From Paraphaeosphaeria minitans (taxonomy: Eukaryota; Ascomycota; Dothideomycetes; Pleosporales; Didymosphaeriaceae), in NCBI GenBank assembly GCA_015832175.1, contig WJXW01000009.1, forward strand, positions 62,001 through 126,000: a DNA stretch of 64,000 nt, in the 5' to 3' direction. Both the position numbers and the translations under genes were made by a program. The notes under the pieces were generated by a model. The model saw only the letters and a list, made by a program, of their open reading frames with translations. It had not been told where the DNA came from and did not search any database. Of the stretch, positions 11,048 through 23,670 are shown piece after piece. Position 1 is the first letter of the stretch, and every line of letters starts with the position of its first letter.

Positions 11048-11911
11048 GGGTATGGGTGCACGCGACCATCTTTTGCGATGGAGATCGCTAGCAAAATATA
11101 CGCGAAACGGCGGAGCGGAATGGACATCTGGACGAACCTGGGGTCGAAGGTGTTCTTTCAAGTCCATCTTCTGGAATCGCCAACCTGATGGACACACCAG
11201 TGTATGAAACATTGCAGATCACGCAGCGCCTCCGCACACAACCCAATCTCGCGACCGCCATCGGCTGAGACCGCCGCCTCATATCGCTGAAAACACAGTC
11301 ACAACTCTCGCGGAAGCCCACAGGCTTCGCATGCCGGCTTCGCTGTCCCGTCTTGCCGATGATGGATGATAACGTATCCGGCTTCCGAGCCTACCTGAAG
11401 ATGACCATATCCACCATATAGAAAGCAACTACATCAACATACCTCAAAGGCAAATCCACACCTATCTCTTCTCTCCAGCCGTGTCCTATTTGCTAGCATG
11501 CGAGCATACCCAAATTTACACAAGTACACGTGTAGTCCCTCCACACCCAGACCAACGCCCAACCACCTCAAACCCACCTGCTTCATCTTCCAATCCCCGC
11601 ACCGGTCAGCTATTCACCGATCGGTGCACGACAAGCTTCGCTGATTGGCTAATGCCTCTCGCATCACGATGCAGCATGCAGCTCACCCACAAGGCTGACG
11701 AACCACATTTCCCCGCACATAAGGCTGAGACTAACATGCAATTGACAACTCATAATGCGTGCATGCGTCTACGAATCTTGTAAGTGACAGCGAAGCGGGT
11801 TTTGAGCCTCACTCTGCGGGGTGTATATATGTGGTGTTGGGACGGTGGGGAGGATGGAAGCAAAGGGTTAAGTGAAGAGGGAAGAAGCCCTTCCGAAGCG
11901 AGATAGACACA
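11048..11911. other. Intergenic
   Basis: No gene was supported. A TATA-like sequence (gtatatatgtgg) at about 11822 lies some 90 bp before the next start and may be part of its promoter. Confidence 0.5.
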
Positions 11912-13228
11912 ATGTGGAAGACACCTGCAGAGAGCATGTCCGTCCACGACGACTCGTCCACCGTACTGTCTGTCCGCGAATCGGACGCTGAACTTGTTAC
12001 CGACCAGACCGAGAAGCAAAACGTCAACGGCACAGCTCTGCCTGAGTTGTATGCAGAATCGTACATCTCCCCCCTTTTCGTCTTAGCCACTCTACGGTCC
12101 CCAAGACTTGAGACAGGCACTGAAAAACGCAGCCCTTACACCTCCACCCCCCTCATCTCCCTCGACGTCGGCCTCTCCCGCACCCGCTACCGCCTCCACG
12201 CCTCCGTCATCGCCCTCGCCCCCGCCCTCTCTCTCGCCGCAGACAAACCCACCCTCACCCTCTGGGCCGACAAAACAAACGACACCATCGCGCTCCCCGA
12301 CCTCGATGCCGTGACCGCACACACCCTCGTCGCCTTCCTCTACACGGGGCGCTACGAGACGCTCGCATGGCAAGGCGAGCACGCCAGGAAAGCCGTCGCG
12401 GAGTACAAACTCGCAGCCTGCGTCTACGCCGCCGCGGTGCGGTACAAGCTGCCGGGGCTGGCGGCGCTCGCGCAGAAGCAGATCACGTCGCTCGGGCGGG
12501 CGCTGACGATTCTGGATGTCCTGGGTGTGGCGCGGGATCATGTGTTCCGCGTCTTGCCTGAGGAGGAGGGCTGGTTTGCGGGCTATCTCGAAGACGCCAT
12601 CAAGGCGGCTGCGGCGCGGGATCCGGGACTGTTTGTGAAGGAGGGGTTTGTGGAGATGATTGAGGGTGATAGGCGGTTCAGGCAGGTTGTTATGCGGGCG
12701 GTTGTGCGGACGTATGAGAAGGTGGAGGGGGGCGGGACTGGGGGCGGGGATGCGCCGCTGATGGATAGACCTGGGGGTAGTGAGGGCAGCGGGGGTGGGT
12801 TGGAAGGAGCGCTTGGGGATGAGGGAGATGGTGGGGACGGAGATGTGGAGGAGTTGCAGCTTGCTGGTGGGATTAATGGCGATGGGGAGGATGTGGTGCA
12901 GTTTGAGGAAATTGAGCCGAGTTTGCGGGGTGAGATGGTTCACAGGGCTGTGAGCCCTGGGTCGCCGGCGGCGCCGGAGAGTGTGACCGATGAGCTGGAC
13001 TTCAAGAACAGTAAGACGTATCAGAGTATGGGGAAGCCGATTATTCATGCAAGGCATGACTCTGTTGTTGACAGGGATGCCGTTCAGATCGAGAAAACTC
13101 CGGCTGTGGGTGAAGGGAGGGAGGGAGAGGTTGCGTCCCCTGCATCTGAGGTTGTGATCGCGAATGGGACGATCTCGTCTGCGAAGAAGCACAAGAAGAA
13201 GAAGAAGAGCGGGTCAACGTTTTCTTAG
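11912..13228 (+). CDS. BTB/POZ-like domain protein
   Basis: The open frame encodes 438 residues. Residues about 75-210 resemble fungal BTB/POZ proteins: a short strand region (SPYTSTPLISLDVG), a helix with YRLHASVIALAPAL, then HTLVAFLYTGRYETL, which is the classic BTB signature, and a BACK-like helical region. The C-terminal half is Gly/Glu-rich and disordered and ends in a Lys cluster (KKHKKKKK) that could be a nuclear signal. An intron of about 91 nt from near 12048 to 12140 (ends GTATGC and CGCAG) would keep the frame and cannot be excluded. A related gene with the same SPYTS start lies at 47.5-48.7 kb. BTB proteins are often dimerising adaptors for cullin-3; the partner here is unknown. 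Confidence 0.7.
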   Translation: MWKTPAESMSVHDDSSTVLSVRESDAELVTDQTEKQNVNGTALPELYAESYISPLFVLATLRSPRLETGTEKRSPYTSTPLISLDVGLSRTRYRLHASVIALAPALSLAADKPTLTLWADKTNDTIALPDLDAVTAHTLVAFLYTGRYETLAWQGEHARKAVAEYKLAACVYAAAVRYKLPGLAALAQKQITSLGRALTILDVLGVARDHVFRVLPEEEGWFAGYLEDAIKAAAARDPGLFVKEGFVEMIEGDRRFRQVVMRAVVRTYEKVEGGGTGGGDAPLMDRPGGSEGSGGGLEGALGDEGDGGDGDVEELQLAGGINGDGEDVVQFEEIEPSLRGEMVHRAVSPGSPAAPESVTDELDFKNSKTYQSMGKPIIHARHDSVVDRDAVQIEKTPAVGEGREGEVASPASEVVIANGTISSAKKHKKKKKSGSTFS

Positions 13229-13989
13229 AAATTCCAGTAGGCGGTAGGGTTGCGCTGGGTGCGCGTCGCAAGGCTGGGCGGATCGCGGTAGGACACCGTG
13301 TGTGAGTGGTGAAGGGAACTTCAGGGAAGGTCGTTCGCGTATAAATGAGAACATGATCCCATATTGCTCCAGTCCGCAATTTGCTATTGAATCGTGTGCT
13401 CCGCAATTTTATTGTACTGTGTGCATGTCTTGCGGGACAATCTTCGGTGGGGTTTCTCGGCCTGGCTATCCGAAACGTTTCGCTGAGGTTGCCTATGGTG
13501 GTGGAGAGGTCGCCCTTTTGTCCGCCATTACTTGGTATACCTACTGCTGTGATGGAAACAGCCTTCGATGAGTTTTCAAAATAATTGTTTTTTTCATTCG
13601 AAAGTTCATGCATAGATGTGCGCTATATGAGCAGATGTCATGCCGGGGCTACCTCATCGTTGCGAAATGGATGTATGATGGCTACACGGATGGTAGCTAT
13701 TGGGAATTAGAGGAATGCGCAGGCCAACACAATACCAGTGATGGAACAGACTCACTGCATTCACCCGATATTTCAGTTACAAAGCGTATGTCTGAGTGGG
13801 TGGGAGACCTTGAAAAGGACGAGTTACCATCATGTTCGCGGCCTATATGTTCGGTATAGGAACGCGCTAGCCCCGTTTCGTTGCAGGCTGTATGCAGGTA
13901 TCTATATAATACGAGGGGCAGCGCGGTCTACCTGGTCGATCCAATCCTTCGCCTCACACGATAGCACGTCCCGTCTAGATATCTAAATC
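13229..13989. other. Intergenic
   Basis: Short overlapping frames occur, but none looks like coding sequence. I see nothing else. Confidence 0.5.
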
Positions 13990-15108
13990 GTGTCAATGCA
14001 AACACCAATCTACGAGTCATTGCCAAGCCATTCACTTCCTGCGAAAAGTGACAAGACAACTGGCGAGAAACACAAACACATCCCGCGACTGAACTTCAAG
14101 AAACTCGTCAGCCAAATCTCGCGGTTGGGGGCCCCGTCCCATACCGGTACCGGTATCCCAAAAGATACGGCAGCGCAGTACATCCGTACATGCAAGCTCT
14201 ACCCCGGAACCAGCCACGAGCCTTTACGTATCGAACTCCAGCGGTGCCGCCTCGAATCGCGGAACACAAAGTATGAGGCTGTATCTTGGGTATGGGGTAG
14301 TCCCCTGAACAGCACGCCACTGCTGTATCAAGGACGCAAAATTCCCATACGGAGCACGCTGGACGATGCGTTGCGAATTTTCCGCTATCCAGACCGTCCG
14401 CGCGTGCTGTGGGTTTATATGCGCTCTGCATCGATCGAGACAACGTGGAGGAGCGGTCGCACCAGGTAGGTTGCCATCATGGGCTCGATGAATTCGCGGG
14501 CGTCCAACATGCTCATCTGGCTGGGCAACGATGAAGGCCGACGAGCCGTCGTTGCCTTTGAGGAAATCAGACGATGCGCCAATATCTACAATTTGGCTTC
14601 TGGGGACGGTAGTTTTCGGAAACGGAGCGAGGATGATGTCGATCGATTGGATGTCGATGCGTGGGACGCTGTCAAGGACTTTCTTGCGAACGAGTGGTTC
14701 ACACGGGTATGGGTGCAGCAAGAACTAGATCTGAACCGGAACAGCAGTTTCCACTGGGGTTTAAAAAGCATACCCGCCAACACAGTAAGCGATGTCACGC
14801 ACTGGCTCTGGTGGAACCATGCTGCTGGCGGTTCCGTCGTGTCAAAGCGTTTCGATGGCTTGAATGTCAGAGCCTTTCAAACATGCTGGCTAGCAGAGAC
14901 ATTCCGACCCGCCCGGACTCACGTAGATTTCGTTCGCGTAATGGACACCGCTAGACAGCTACTCGCCACCGACCCACGGGACTACATCTATGGGTTCCTC
15001 GGCCATCCCGGGGCCAAGATCCCGTCGGTCGGGGAGTGCTACGTCGAAGGCATCATGGAAGGCGAGGCCTTTTGCCGTGGACCCACGACAACGATGACGC
15101 TTGTCTAA
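13990..15108 (+). pseudogene. HET-domain (heterokaryon incompatibility) gene, frameshifted
   Basis: The HET block is recognisable: YEAVSWVWGSPLNSTPLLY, then an LWV motif, then ALCIDRDNVEERSHQV, then SRASNMLIWLG, then ATDPRDYIYGFLGHP. These pieces lie in frames 1, 3 and 1 in turn. The first break is at 14416-14420, where five bases replace the expected codon. The second is at 14466-14469, where four extra bases (gtag) separate CAG from GTT and create a stop. The two changes together restore the starting frame. The C-terminus ends abruptly after the HET block at 15108. Intact HET proteins trigger cell death after fusion of unlike strains. As it stands this copy should make only a truncated product of 159 residues. 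Confidence 0.8.
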
Positions 15109-16160
15109 ACCAAACAATGCAACCAGCGACCCGATCTCTCCCCAGGTTGCACTCGCTTGATTTTCGCTCCGGTGGCAAAACCACCAACGACTGCATTTCG
15201 TCGTCGCACAAGCCATACCGTACCTATCGGCTTGTAGGTATCTGTCCCCATCAAGCAGCTCACCGGCTAGATACCATCATCCATCCACCCTGCCATGGTA
15301 TCCACGGCCCCACCACGCACGCCGACCAGATACCTACCTACGGCAACGGCGACGAGACCATATAGATCAGACCACAACACCTCCCACGCCCAACTCCACC
15401 ACCCGCACCACGCCTAACTTCCCACTCCCTCCGCACCGACCCCCGAACCGATCCCTGAGCTGTACGCTACATACTGTAGGTACAAGAGCAGAGCAGCGTG
15501 TGCTCGAATCTCTAACTTGGCCGCAAATCTTAGCGTGCCATACTCCATGTGCGTATCCCTAATTGCATAGTTTGACTTCTGACTTTTGATATTGGTATAT
15601 TTCCGTCTCCTCACGTGGAGCCACCCATCTATAATATCGTACACGCACAGTTCCTCCGGAAATGCCTCCCATCCCTCTCATCCACCCTCCGTTATATCCA
15701 TATTACAACCATCCCATCCCAGTCCATCCCGTTCCATCCCTTCCCGTCCCATCCCCCACCCCCCTCTTCCAACCCAATCTCCTCCCACATGTATATGTGG
15801 TGAAGCGCAAAACGCCAGATATGGTATGCGCCCAATACATGTCATTAATCCGATGCCCAGCCGTGGTGTATCCCGCAAAACAAATGCCCATTGCATCAGG
15901 GCATGACGAGCGCCCTAGAAGGCGCGTTCCGGAATGTCCTGGGGTATCCATCCGTTACGTTGTGTTGTGTTCCCGCGTGCCGCGATCGCGTTCGTACGCT
16001 TGCGGGCGCGTGTTAAAAAAAATCTCAAAAGCGTTGCCGTGCGCCCTTCGCTAATGCAAGCAGATCATAACCCGCCGATCCAAAATGCCTGCCTTTCGTC
16101 GTTCTCTTTACGATCCATCCTCTTCCTTCTTTCACCCCAGCCCTTCTTCCTTCTTTCCCC
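15109..16160. other. Intergenic, pyrimidine-rich
   Basis: Between 15660 and 15780 there are many CATCC/CATCCC tracts. No gene was supported. Minus- and plus-strand frames here are low-complexity. Confidence 0.5.
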
Positions 16161-19100
16161 TCAACCCTTCTTCTTCATCAACTCGGGACTCTTCTCTTTG
16201 TCCACCGGATCCAGAAACTTCATCATCACCAAACTCAGCTTCTTGAACTCCACAGGTTTCGTCACATAGCTGTTGAACCCCGCCTCCACGCACTTGGCAT
16301 ACACATCGCCCAGCACGTTCGCCGACAGCGCGATGATGGGATGGCGTTTGTATCCGCTTTTCTTTTCCCACCGGCGTATCTCCTTGCACGCCGTGTAGCC
16401 GTCTTTGTTCGGCATGTGAAGGTCGCACTGCAGGATGTTAGTTGGGAAATGAGGAAGGGGGCAGGGATGAGAGTGACGTACCAGGATGATGGAGTAGTAG
16501 CCCGGAGGCTTGGAGAAGACGATATCGGTGCACTGCACACCATCGAGCACCGTTTCGACTTCGATCGATATCTTAGCCAGGAACTTGAGTACGACCTATC
16601 ATGCATTAGCCCAATGTTTCCTCAACACAAAAACACATCACCTACCGTCTGATTGATGTGATTATCTTCGACCAGCAACACCTTGTGCCCCTTGCCGCCC
16701 AGCCTCCGCTTAAGCTCCTCAAACACAAGCTTCTGACTGAACACAACCTGCTGCGCGGTGTCCTGATTGCGGTCGGTACTGGACTCGCGCTCCTTCTGCG
16801 GGTCGAAGATGACGGCGAACTTGGACGGCTTGAGTGGGCGGTAGATGAACTGCAGGCGGCGGTCCGTCAGCAGCTGGTCGTAGTCGTACATGGGCGCTGC
16901 GCTCATCAACTCTTTCTTCTGCGCAGGGTCCGATACCACTACCATGGAGGCATTGCCGTGCACCATCGAGTTCAGGATCTGGTCCATGATAGCGATGACC
17001 TCGGTTGTCTCGTGCAGGACGAGGACAACGTGGGTGAAGAGGACGGGGTCGTCACCACCAAGCATGCGCTGGGCTTCGACAAGACTGGATTGTCCCGTGA
17101 CTTGATGCGGGATGCCAGTGGGCAGTGTCTGCTTGATGTGCCGGATCGTGGCTTCTCTGCTGTGCACCAATGGGCACACAACCAAGATAGAATACATCGG
17201 AGGCTGCAATGAGCTTCCGAGTGGTGACAGACTCCGCTGAGCTCCGATGGCGGTGACAGTCTCCCCTGGGCTCATAGGAGAGTCTTCGCTCGCCGACCTC
17301 TTAGGTGGGAGTGCAAGGTTCATCTCCGGGTCGGCTTTTGCTAATGTACTTTCCTGCAAGAAAGACGAGGCCGAAGAGCGCTCTGAGCGGAGACTGGACT
17401 TTCCTGTCAGAGCAGCACTGCTGAGAGAGTGGTCTGAGCTTCCCGATGAGAGGGAAGGTGATTCACGAGACCGCTCTGAGGCAGTAAGACTTGGCACCGG
17501 CGACTTGACCGATTCACTCTTGTCGGAAGAACTGCTTGAAAAGCGCTCGTGACGGAACTGAGCGAGATGCGGCGGTTGTTGAAGCTTTGACGGCGGCGCG
17601 GCAGGCTGCATCGGCAAAGGCGGGACCGGTATAGATGGCTCCAGTGACGGTGTACCTGGGGTTGAAGGCTTCGGTTGCGGATGATCACCTTCTGATGGCA
17701 GGCCGAACTTGATCGTAAAAAAGAAGGTCGATCCCTTGCTAGGGATGCTCTGGGCATCCATTCGTCCTCCATGAAGCTCAACAAACTGCATCGAGATGGC
17801 CAACCCAAGACCTGTACCTCCGTGTTGTCGCGTGCTGCTCGCATCGATCTGGCTGAACCGCTTGAACAGGTACTTCGCCTCGTTCTCGGTGAACCCTACT
17901 CCTGTATCGATAACCTCGAAGCGGACCATGGTCTCGTTGCTAGCCAGCGGCCCTGTCTTGTCAGAAGGCTGGAGTCGACAGCGTACGAAGATCTCGCCCT
18001 TTTGAGTGAACTTGATCGCGTTGCCGACGACGTTCAAGAGCACTTGACGGATGCGGAACTTGTCACCCTTAACCATCAACGGCACGCCTTCGTCCATGAC
18101 GTAGTTGAGCTCCAGTCCTTTTTGTATGGCGAGGCCCATATTAAGGTCATTCACCTCTTCCAGTAGAGAAGGCAGGTGAAGCCACTCCTTATTAAGCTTG
18201 ATCATGCCTGCCTCCACCTTGGACAAATCTAGGATGTCGTTGATGAGATTCAGCAGACTGTCCGTGCTAGCCTTGATGATGTTGACGTGCTCGAGCTGCT
18301 CTGGGTTGAGCGGGCTGTCCAGCAGGAAGTTGACCATGCCGGAGATACCGTTGAGCGGCGTGCGGATTTCGTGAGACATGTTGCTGAGGAAGCGACCTTT
18401 TGCGTCCATCGTTTCCTTGAGGGTCTGCTCAAGAAGCTTGTGGTCGTTGATGTCGGTAGCGGTTCCGTACCAAGTCTCTTCCTCGCTGTCCTCTGCGAGC
18501 GACCTCTCAAGCAAGATGCGAACAAGATGCCATCGATACTCCCCTGCCTTGTTACGGAGTCGGACTTCAGTGGAGTAAGAGGCGCGGCCGTCGGCATCCT
18601 TCTTGATCCTGAGAATGCCCGTACTAGCGAGTCTCGAGAGCTTCGCTTGAGGCATGTCCATCCTATCTGGCGAGCTCCCGGGGCTGGTGATCGTCTTCTC
18701 GGTCTCAGAAGAATCGTCCGACGACGACGACGACGAGTCTTGGCGAGCATGCTCTGTCGGTAGAGAAGTGGGCACATTGGCGGAGCCGTCATCCGACATC
18801 TCCGGCAGCTTGCACTTGATCACATCCTCAGGATGTACATTCTCCAGGAAGCCATTCCCATGCGCTTGCGTCTCTGTCTGGCCGGAGTAGGACTCCCACT
18901 GAGAATTGCAGAACGTCAGACCGCGGCGGTCGGACACTACGAAAACCACCTGAGGGCTGGAGTTGGCGAGCGCGCGGTATTTGGCTTCCGATGCGGCCGT
19001 CTCTTGCTGGCGGGCAGAATTAATTTCGGCCAGATGTTGCTCGTGGAAGTCCATGTTGGTTCCGATCCAGTGTACGATCTGGCCACGCTTGTTCTTCAAG

Positions 19101-22100
19101 GGCGCCACTCGTACGTAGAACCATCTGTAGAGGTTGTCGAATCTTCGCAATCGAACCTTCTTTTGCATCTGTTGCCCCGTCCGCAGAGATTTGTTCCATT
19201 GCTCCAGATACCCTTCGCGATCATCAGGATGTATCGTATCCCAGGGCCCTTGTAGAACTTGGTGTTGTTCTTGTCCACGATAGATCAAGAACTTGGAATT
19301 CACCCAAGTCAAAACCCCAGTAGTGGGAAGGGCAGTGAACGTCTGTACTGGTAAAGAGTCGATGATCGTGCGTAGGAGATTCTCAGACGGAGGTGGCATG
19401 ATAGGGGCAGGCCGAGTTTCTGACAAAGAGCTGCTCCGTGCATGACCGGCTGGGGTCAGCGGTGTGTGAAGCCCAGGCGTGGTCGCCGTTGCGGTAGGAA
19501 GGGACTGGAACGAAGAGCTGAAGTCTGCTCCATACGAGTGGAGAAGAGAGTGCCCTCGAGGCGCCATTCGAGCTTTTCGCGATCCTTGCGCTTCTTCGGT
19601 GAGGCCCTTCTCATTCCTTGGGGTTGGTACGTCATCCTCGGGAGTCTCCGCTACGCTGCTAACACTCACTCTCTTTCCTGCGTGCTTTTCTGGCTTGCGG
19701 TTCTGTTCGTGTGTCGCGGATTGTCCGCGAGTGCTCCTCTTTTTGCTATCAAAATAGCTCTCCACAGCGTCACTGCCTGCCAAGTGTCCTGGGGTACTAG
19801 TCACAGACTGCTTGCTGGACAAACCGAGAGCACTGGTATCCCATCCTGGAGTGCCCGCAATGGAGCCACCAGGACTCGGTCTCGATCGCCCAGAGTAATC
19901 CGAAGGACTTGTCACACTCCCGCCAGTAGAGTTGCCAATGCTTTCAAGATCGAGATGCATCAGACTCTCAAGACGCTCTGAACCCGCCATTGGCGCCAAG
20001 CCCGTTGGCTGACCTGTACCAAATCGTCGCTGCTTAGTGCCCATGGCTTGAGCCTGAGCGTTTGAAAACTGCCACGCGTTCGAGAAGGAAGTCGCTAGAT
20101 GGGGCCCGAAATGCTTGAGAGAATTCGTAAGGTTTCGAGGATATGGTACAATCGGCGATAAGATGGATAGTATGGCAATGGGTGCTTTGCGCACAAAGTC
20201 CTCTCGCGGAGCCGTCGATTCGGGCACGGATTGCTCAGACAATCCTCTAGAGAGACACGGGGTACGAGATGGTGTTTCGAGTTCAGGAGCTTGCATTGTT
20301 TGTGATAATGTGGGGTGGATTAGAGGTATATGTGTTACCGTGCTGGCTTTGTCAACACCGATCGCTTCGACAATGTCGTACTGGGTGTAGTCCTGGGTAG
20401 AACTAGAGGGGTTGAACGTCTCCTCGGCGACATTGCTTGTCGCGAAGAAAGGATTCTCTGACGCATCATTCTGAATTGCGGGCGAGGGAGCGGGCGACTG
20501 CGCCCAGGGCGAGCTAGGAAACTGCTCGTACTCTTCGTAGCGAGGTTGTAGTCGGCGACCACTTTGTTCTGATGCTTTGGAAGCTTGGCCTGTGCGTGTT
20601 CGAACGTTGGAGGATCTTTGGGCTTCCTGCGCAGATCCGTGAGTTTTTGTGGGAGATTGAGGTAGATCTTCGTGCGACGAGTCACTTGAGCTGTGGCCAG
20701 AAGAGAACGAAGGTGAGTAGTCTCTAGTCAGTGTCACCACGCGGCCTCTTTCCAAAACCCGATTGACACCGGAGTTGTCAATGAGCGGATCAGGTTCATG
20801 ATCCAGGGCACGCAGTACAGGATACACGGCAATGGGCGCATAATTCTCGGCACCACCAACACTCGAAAAATCGGGGTCACTGAAAGTGGGCATTATGGAT
20901 GGCGTAGAGGTGGGGTTTTGTTGATACGAGGTTCCATCATAGGACATGGGCAGCACTTGTCGTAATGGATGATCGGCTCTTGTTGCTGTTTGGGGCGCAT
21001 GACTGACGGTTCGAAGAAGCCCGCGCGGTCGTTGAGGAAACGCCGACACTAGGCTGTCGGGAGTATCTCTCTTCTGGCGTTCGTGCCCCGCATACGAGTG
21101 GCGTGAAGGCAATTTGGGCCTCCTGTCTGGTATTATGGGCACCGGGGGAAGGTCGCCGACTTCCTCCGACTCCGGACTAGGACTCTTCTCTGGCGCCTTT
21201 GCTTCAAACGTGGTCATGCGTGGGCTCTCACCGTGAGCAGATGCATGGAACGTGCATTTCTGGCCCCACGGGACGTTCTCAATGTCCGACGGATCCGCGG
21301 GGACGGCCAACGTCGCTCTTTCCACCCCATAGCTTTCGTACATTATCTTTGTGACATTGTTCCACCACGCAGCGAGTCCGGGTTCCAGATTGACCGACAA
21401 AACCAGCTCATACAGGTTCGGGCTAGGAAAACGGGGGTCTTCCGGATGGGGGCTGTTCAATGGCCTTTGCCCAGGGGCAAACGGCGTTGCTGACGCAGCG
21501 GGCGTGCTAGACTCTGAGAGCACACGCTCTCGGGGCGCAGCATAGTCTCTACCATACATTGCGGAGACGGTGGGCGACAGGCTCGTAAAGGGCTGGTGGA
21601 AGGCGGACGACCATGCTGCGGGTGTGGTAGGGACGGTAGGGAAGGGGTACGAGGGAGTGCGGAGGGCGCGGGCGGCGGGTGTGGGGGGCACGCTGCCACG
21701 GATGGTTCTGGCAGACTCGGTCGACTCGGTCGAGGCGGTCTGGGCCGTGGGCAGCGGGCTGCTGAAGGCGCCTTCGAGCGTGGGCGACAGCGTGGACGCG
21801 GGTTCCTCTTTGATGGGCGAGGGACGACGTCCGCCGAGGGGCATCCTCAAGGCCGGGGAGGCGGCGCCTGGGCCTGCGCCTGCGCCTGGGCCTGCGCCTG
21901 CGCCCTGCATCCGCGCGCGCTGCTGCTTCTGGATGGTCTTCAACTGCAGGTTTCGTAGACGCTCGATCTCCAGCTCATCGGGTGACGACTTTTCCTGCGT
22001 CTCCTCAAGGGCGCGGGGGTCAGGGACTCGCTGGACGCTGGCTTCGTCGGGGCTGTCGGTCATGTCGGTCATGTCGGCGTCGGAGGTGTCTTCATCGTGG

Positions 22101-22273
22101 GACTGGGCGTGGGCAGGGTCATCGTCGTCCTTGTCGGGGTTGCTGGCGGGGAAGCGCTGCAGCGCTGGGCGTGGTGGTGGGTTTGGGTGCGAAGAAGCAG
22201 TATCGTTCACGGTGACGTCGGTGGGTTCGACGGCGACGGTCGGTTTTGGTGACGGCAACGGAGCCTGATTCAT
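16161..22273 (-). CDS. Hybrid sensor histidine kinase with PAS domains and C-terminal receiver
   Basis: Three exons (22273-16646, 16595-16482 and 16427-16161), with introns of 50 and 54 nt, encode 2002 residues. The first 950 residues are Ser/Pro-rich and largely disordered. A PAS domain begins near residue 965 (NLLRTIIDSLPVQTF), and a second near 1095 (YRALANSSPQVVFVVSD), followed by a PAC-like strand. The H-box MSHEIRTPLNG places the phospho-accepting His near residue 1301. The ATP-binding part has the N-box (VVGNAIKFTQKG), DTGVGF and GGTGLGLAIS. The receiver has KVLLVEDNHIN, the acceptor Asp in CDLHMPNKDG (about 1916) and Lys in TKPVEF (about 1971). All catalytic residues are present. It should autophosphorylate and pass phosphate through a phosphotransfer protein to a response regulator; the signal sensed by PAS is not known. 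Confidence 0.93.
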
Positions 22274-23265
22274 TCTTGCATCCCCCTATCTCCTCCGACA
22301 GACTGAGGGAGAAGACGTGCGAAGGCTTCCACAATGGCCGGTGACAGGGCAGTTCATGCATTCGTGGAGACGGGACTGCGGCAGAGGCAAAGACAGGGCA
22401 GTGTGTCCACAATGACGTACTAGCGTCACGTGAGGCAGCAGCAACGGCAGCAGCAGAGCAACGCCGCAATATTGGCCGGACTGTGCTGGCGATGGATACG
22501 GTCGGGGAGGCGAGCGGGCGAGCGGGCAGGCAGACGGCAGACGGCAGACGGCAGACAGGCTGGGGAGCGCTGAGTAGGATGGACAGATGAAGCTTGGGGA
22601 GGCTGTTTCCTCTGGCACAAGGGTCGCAGGACCACCAGGGACCTGCCACTCACTCATTAGCGGGCGGGTCTGCGTCTGTCGCTATATAGACTAGATGGTA
22701 GGCTGTGGACTAGGTATCTAGACTAGACATCTCTGAATATCTCTAGGTACCTTGGATACCTACCTGGATACCGAGCTTCCGCCTTCCGCCTGCCTTCATT
22801 TGCCTTTGAAGTTTGCAGTTTGCACACAATTCCGCTTCCTGGCAGTTTCGCCCAAGGCGGCGCCCATACGTCATGCCAAGCCCGCTTAACCCAGGGAGGT
22901 GGCCCGTACTCGAGTGAATGAAAGCCAGTCACGCGCTTTTTTTTGGTAGTTCTACTTGATGCCAACCCATCCACCATCCTCCACGTGACCTGCCCGCCTC
23001 CAGCTCGAATCCCCATACCCGCCCAAAGCGCTCTGCCAGCCAGCCTCATCTTGATTCTTGATTCTTGATTCTTGATTTCTTCCCCGTGGTGTCTGCATCC
23101 CACCTAGGTAGGCACCTAGGTAGCGCGCGCTTCCGCCTCGGATCGCGATTGAGAAACAAAACGCCTCTCTCTTCCGGCCCACGAGAACAAGCCACACCCT
23201 GCTGGAAGCCTTGTCTTGCCATGCTCGATCGCGGCCTGGCCACGTCCGGCCGTCCAGCCTCACTT

Positions 23266-23360
23266 ATACCACACGGCACCATACCATACCACACGGCACC
23301 ATACCATACCACACGGCACCGTACCACACCATACCACACCGTACCACACCACACCGTGCC
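23266..23360. repeat. 20 nt tandem repeat decaying into 10 nt units
   Basis: Units of the type acacggcaccataccatacc occur twice exactly (from 23271). They are followed by shortened variants built on ccataccaca and cgtaccacac. The unit is itself made of related halves. Confidence 0.85.
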
Positions 23361-23595
23361 GCGCCACGCACGCTCCCAGCAAGTCCACTCCGCGAACACG
23401 TGTTTGTCCAACACACCAGACCGCACTCAGGCTCCAGCTCCATCTCCAGCTCCATCTCAACGGCGCGCCTTGCGCTAGATCAGATACCCACCCATCCACC
23501 GAGTCACCCACCGAGCCCATCCTATCCCATCCCATCCCATCGTACGACACTACGACTCGAGTTTTTTCTATCTTTCTTCTTGGTCATGGTCTCCT

Positions 23596-23670
23596 TACCT
23601 ACCTAGCTACTACCTACCTAGTTATCTACCTAGTACCTACCTACCTACTACCTACCTAGTCTACACCCCA
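23596..23670. repeat. TACC/CTAC tetranucleotide-rich tract
   Basis: The tract is built almost wholly from TACC, CTAC and CTAG units. The same motif (or GGTA on the other strand) recurs at many intergenic sites in this window. Confidence 0.8.

Noticed and set aside
12092..13192. Minus-strand frame of 366 codons over the BTB-like gene
   Set aside because: Antisense shadow of the plus-strand BTB frame, with Arg/Pro/His-rich low-complexity product and no family motif.
14413..14469. A 57 nt intron that would restore one frame in the HET gene
   Set aside because: It would delete the conserved block ALCIDRDNVEERSHQV, and the donor GTTTAT is poor, so frameshifts are the better reading.
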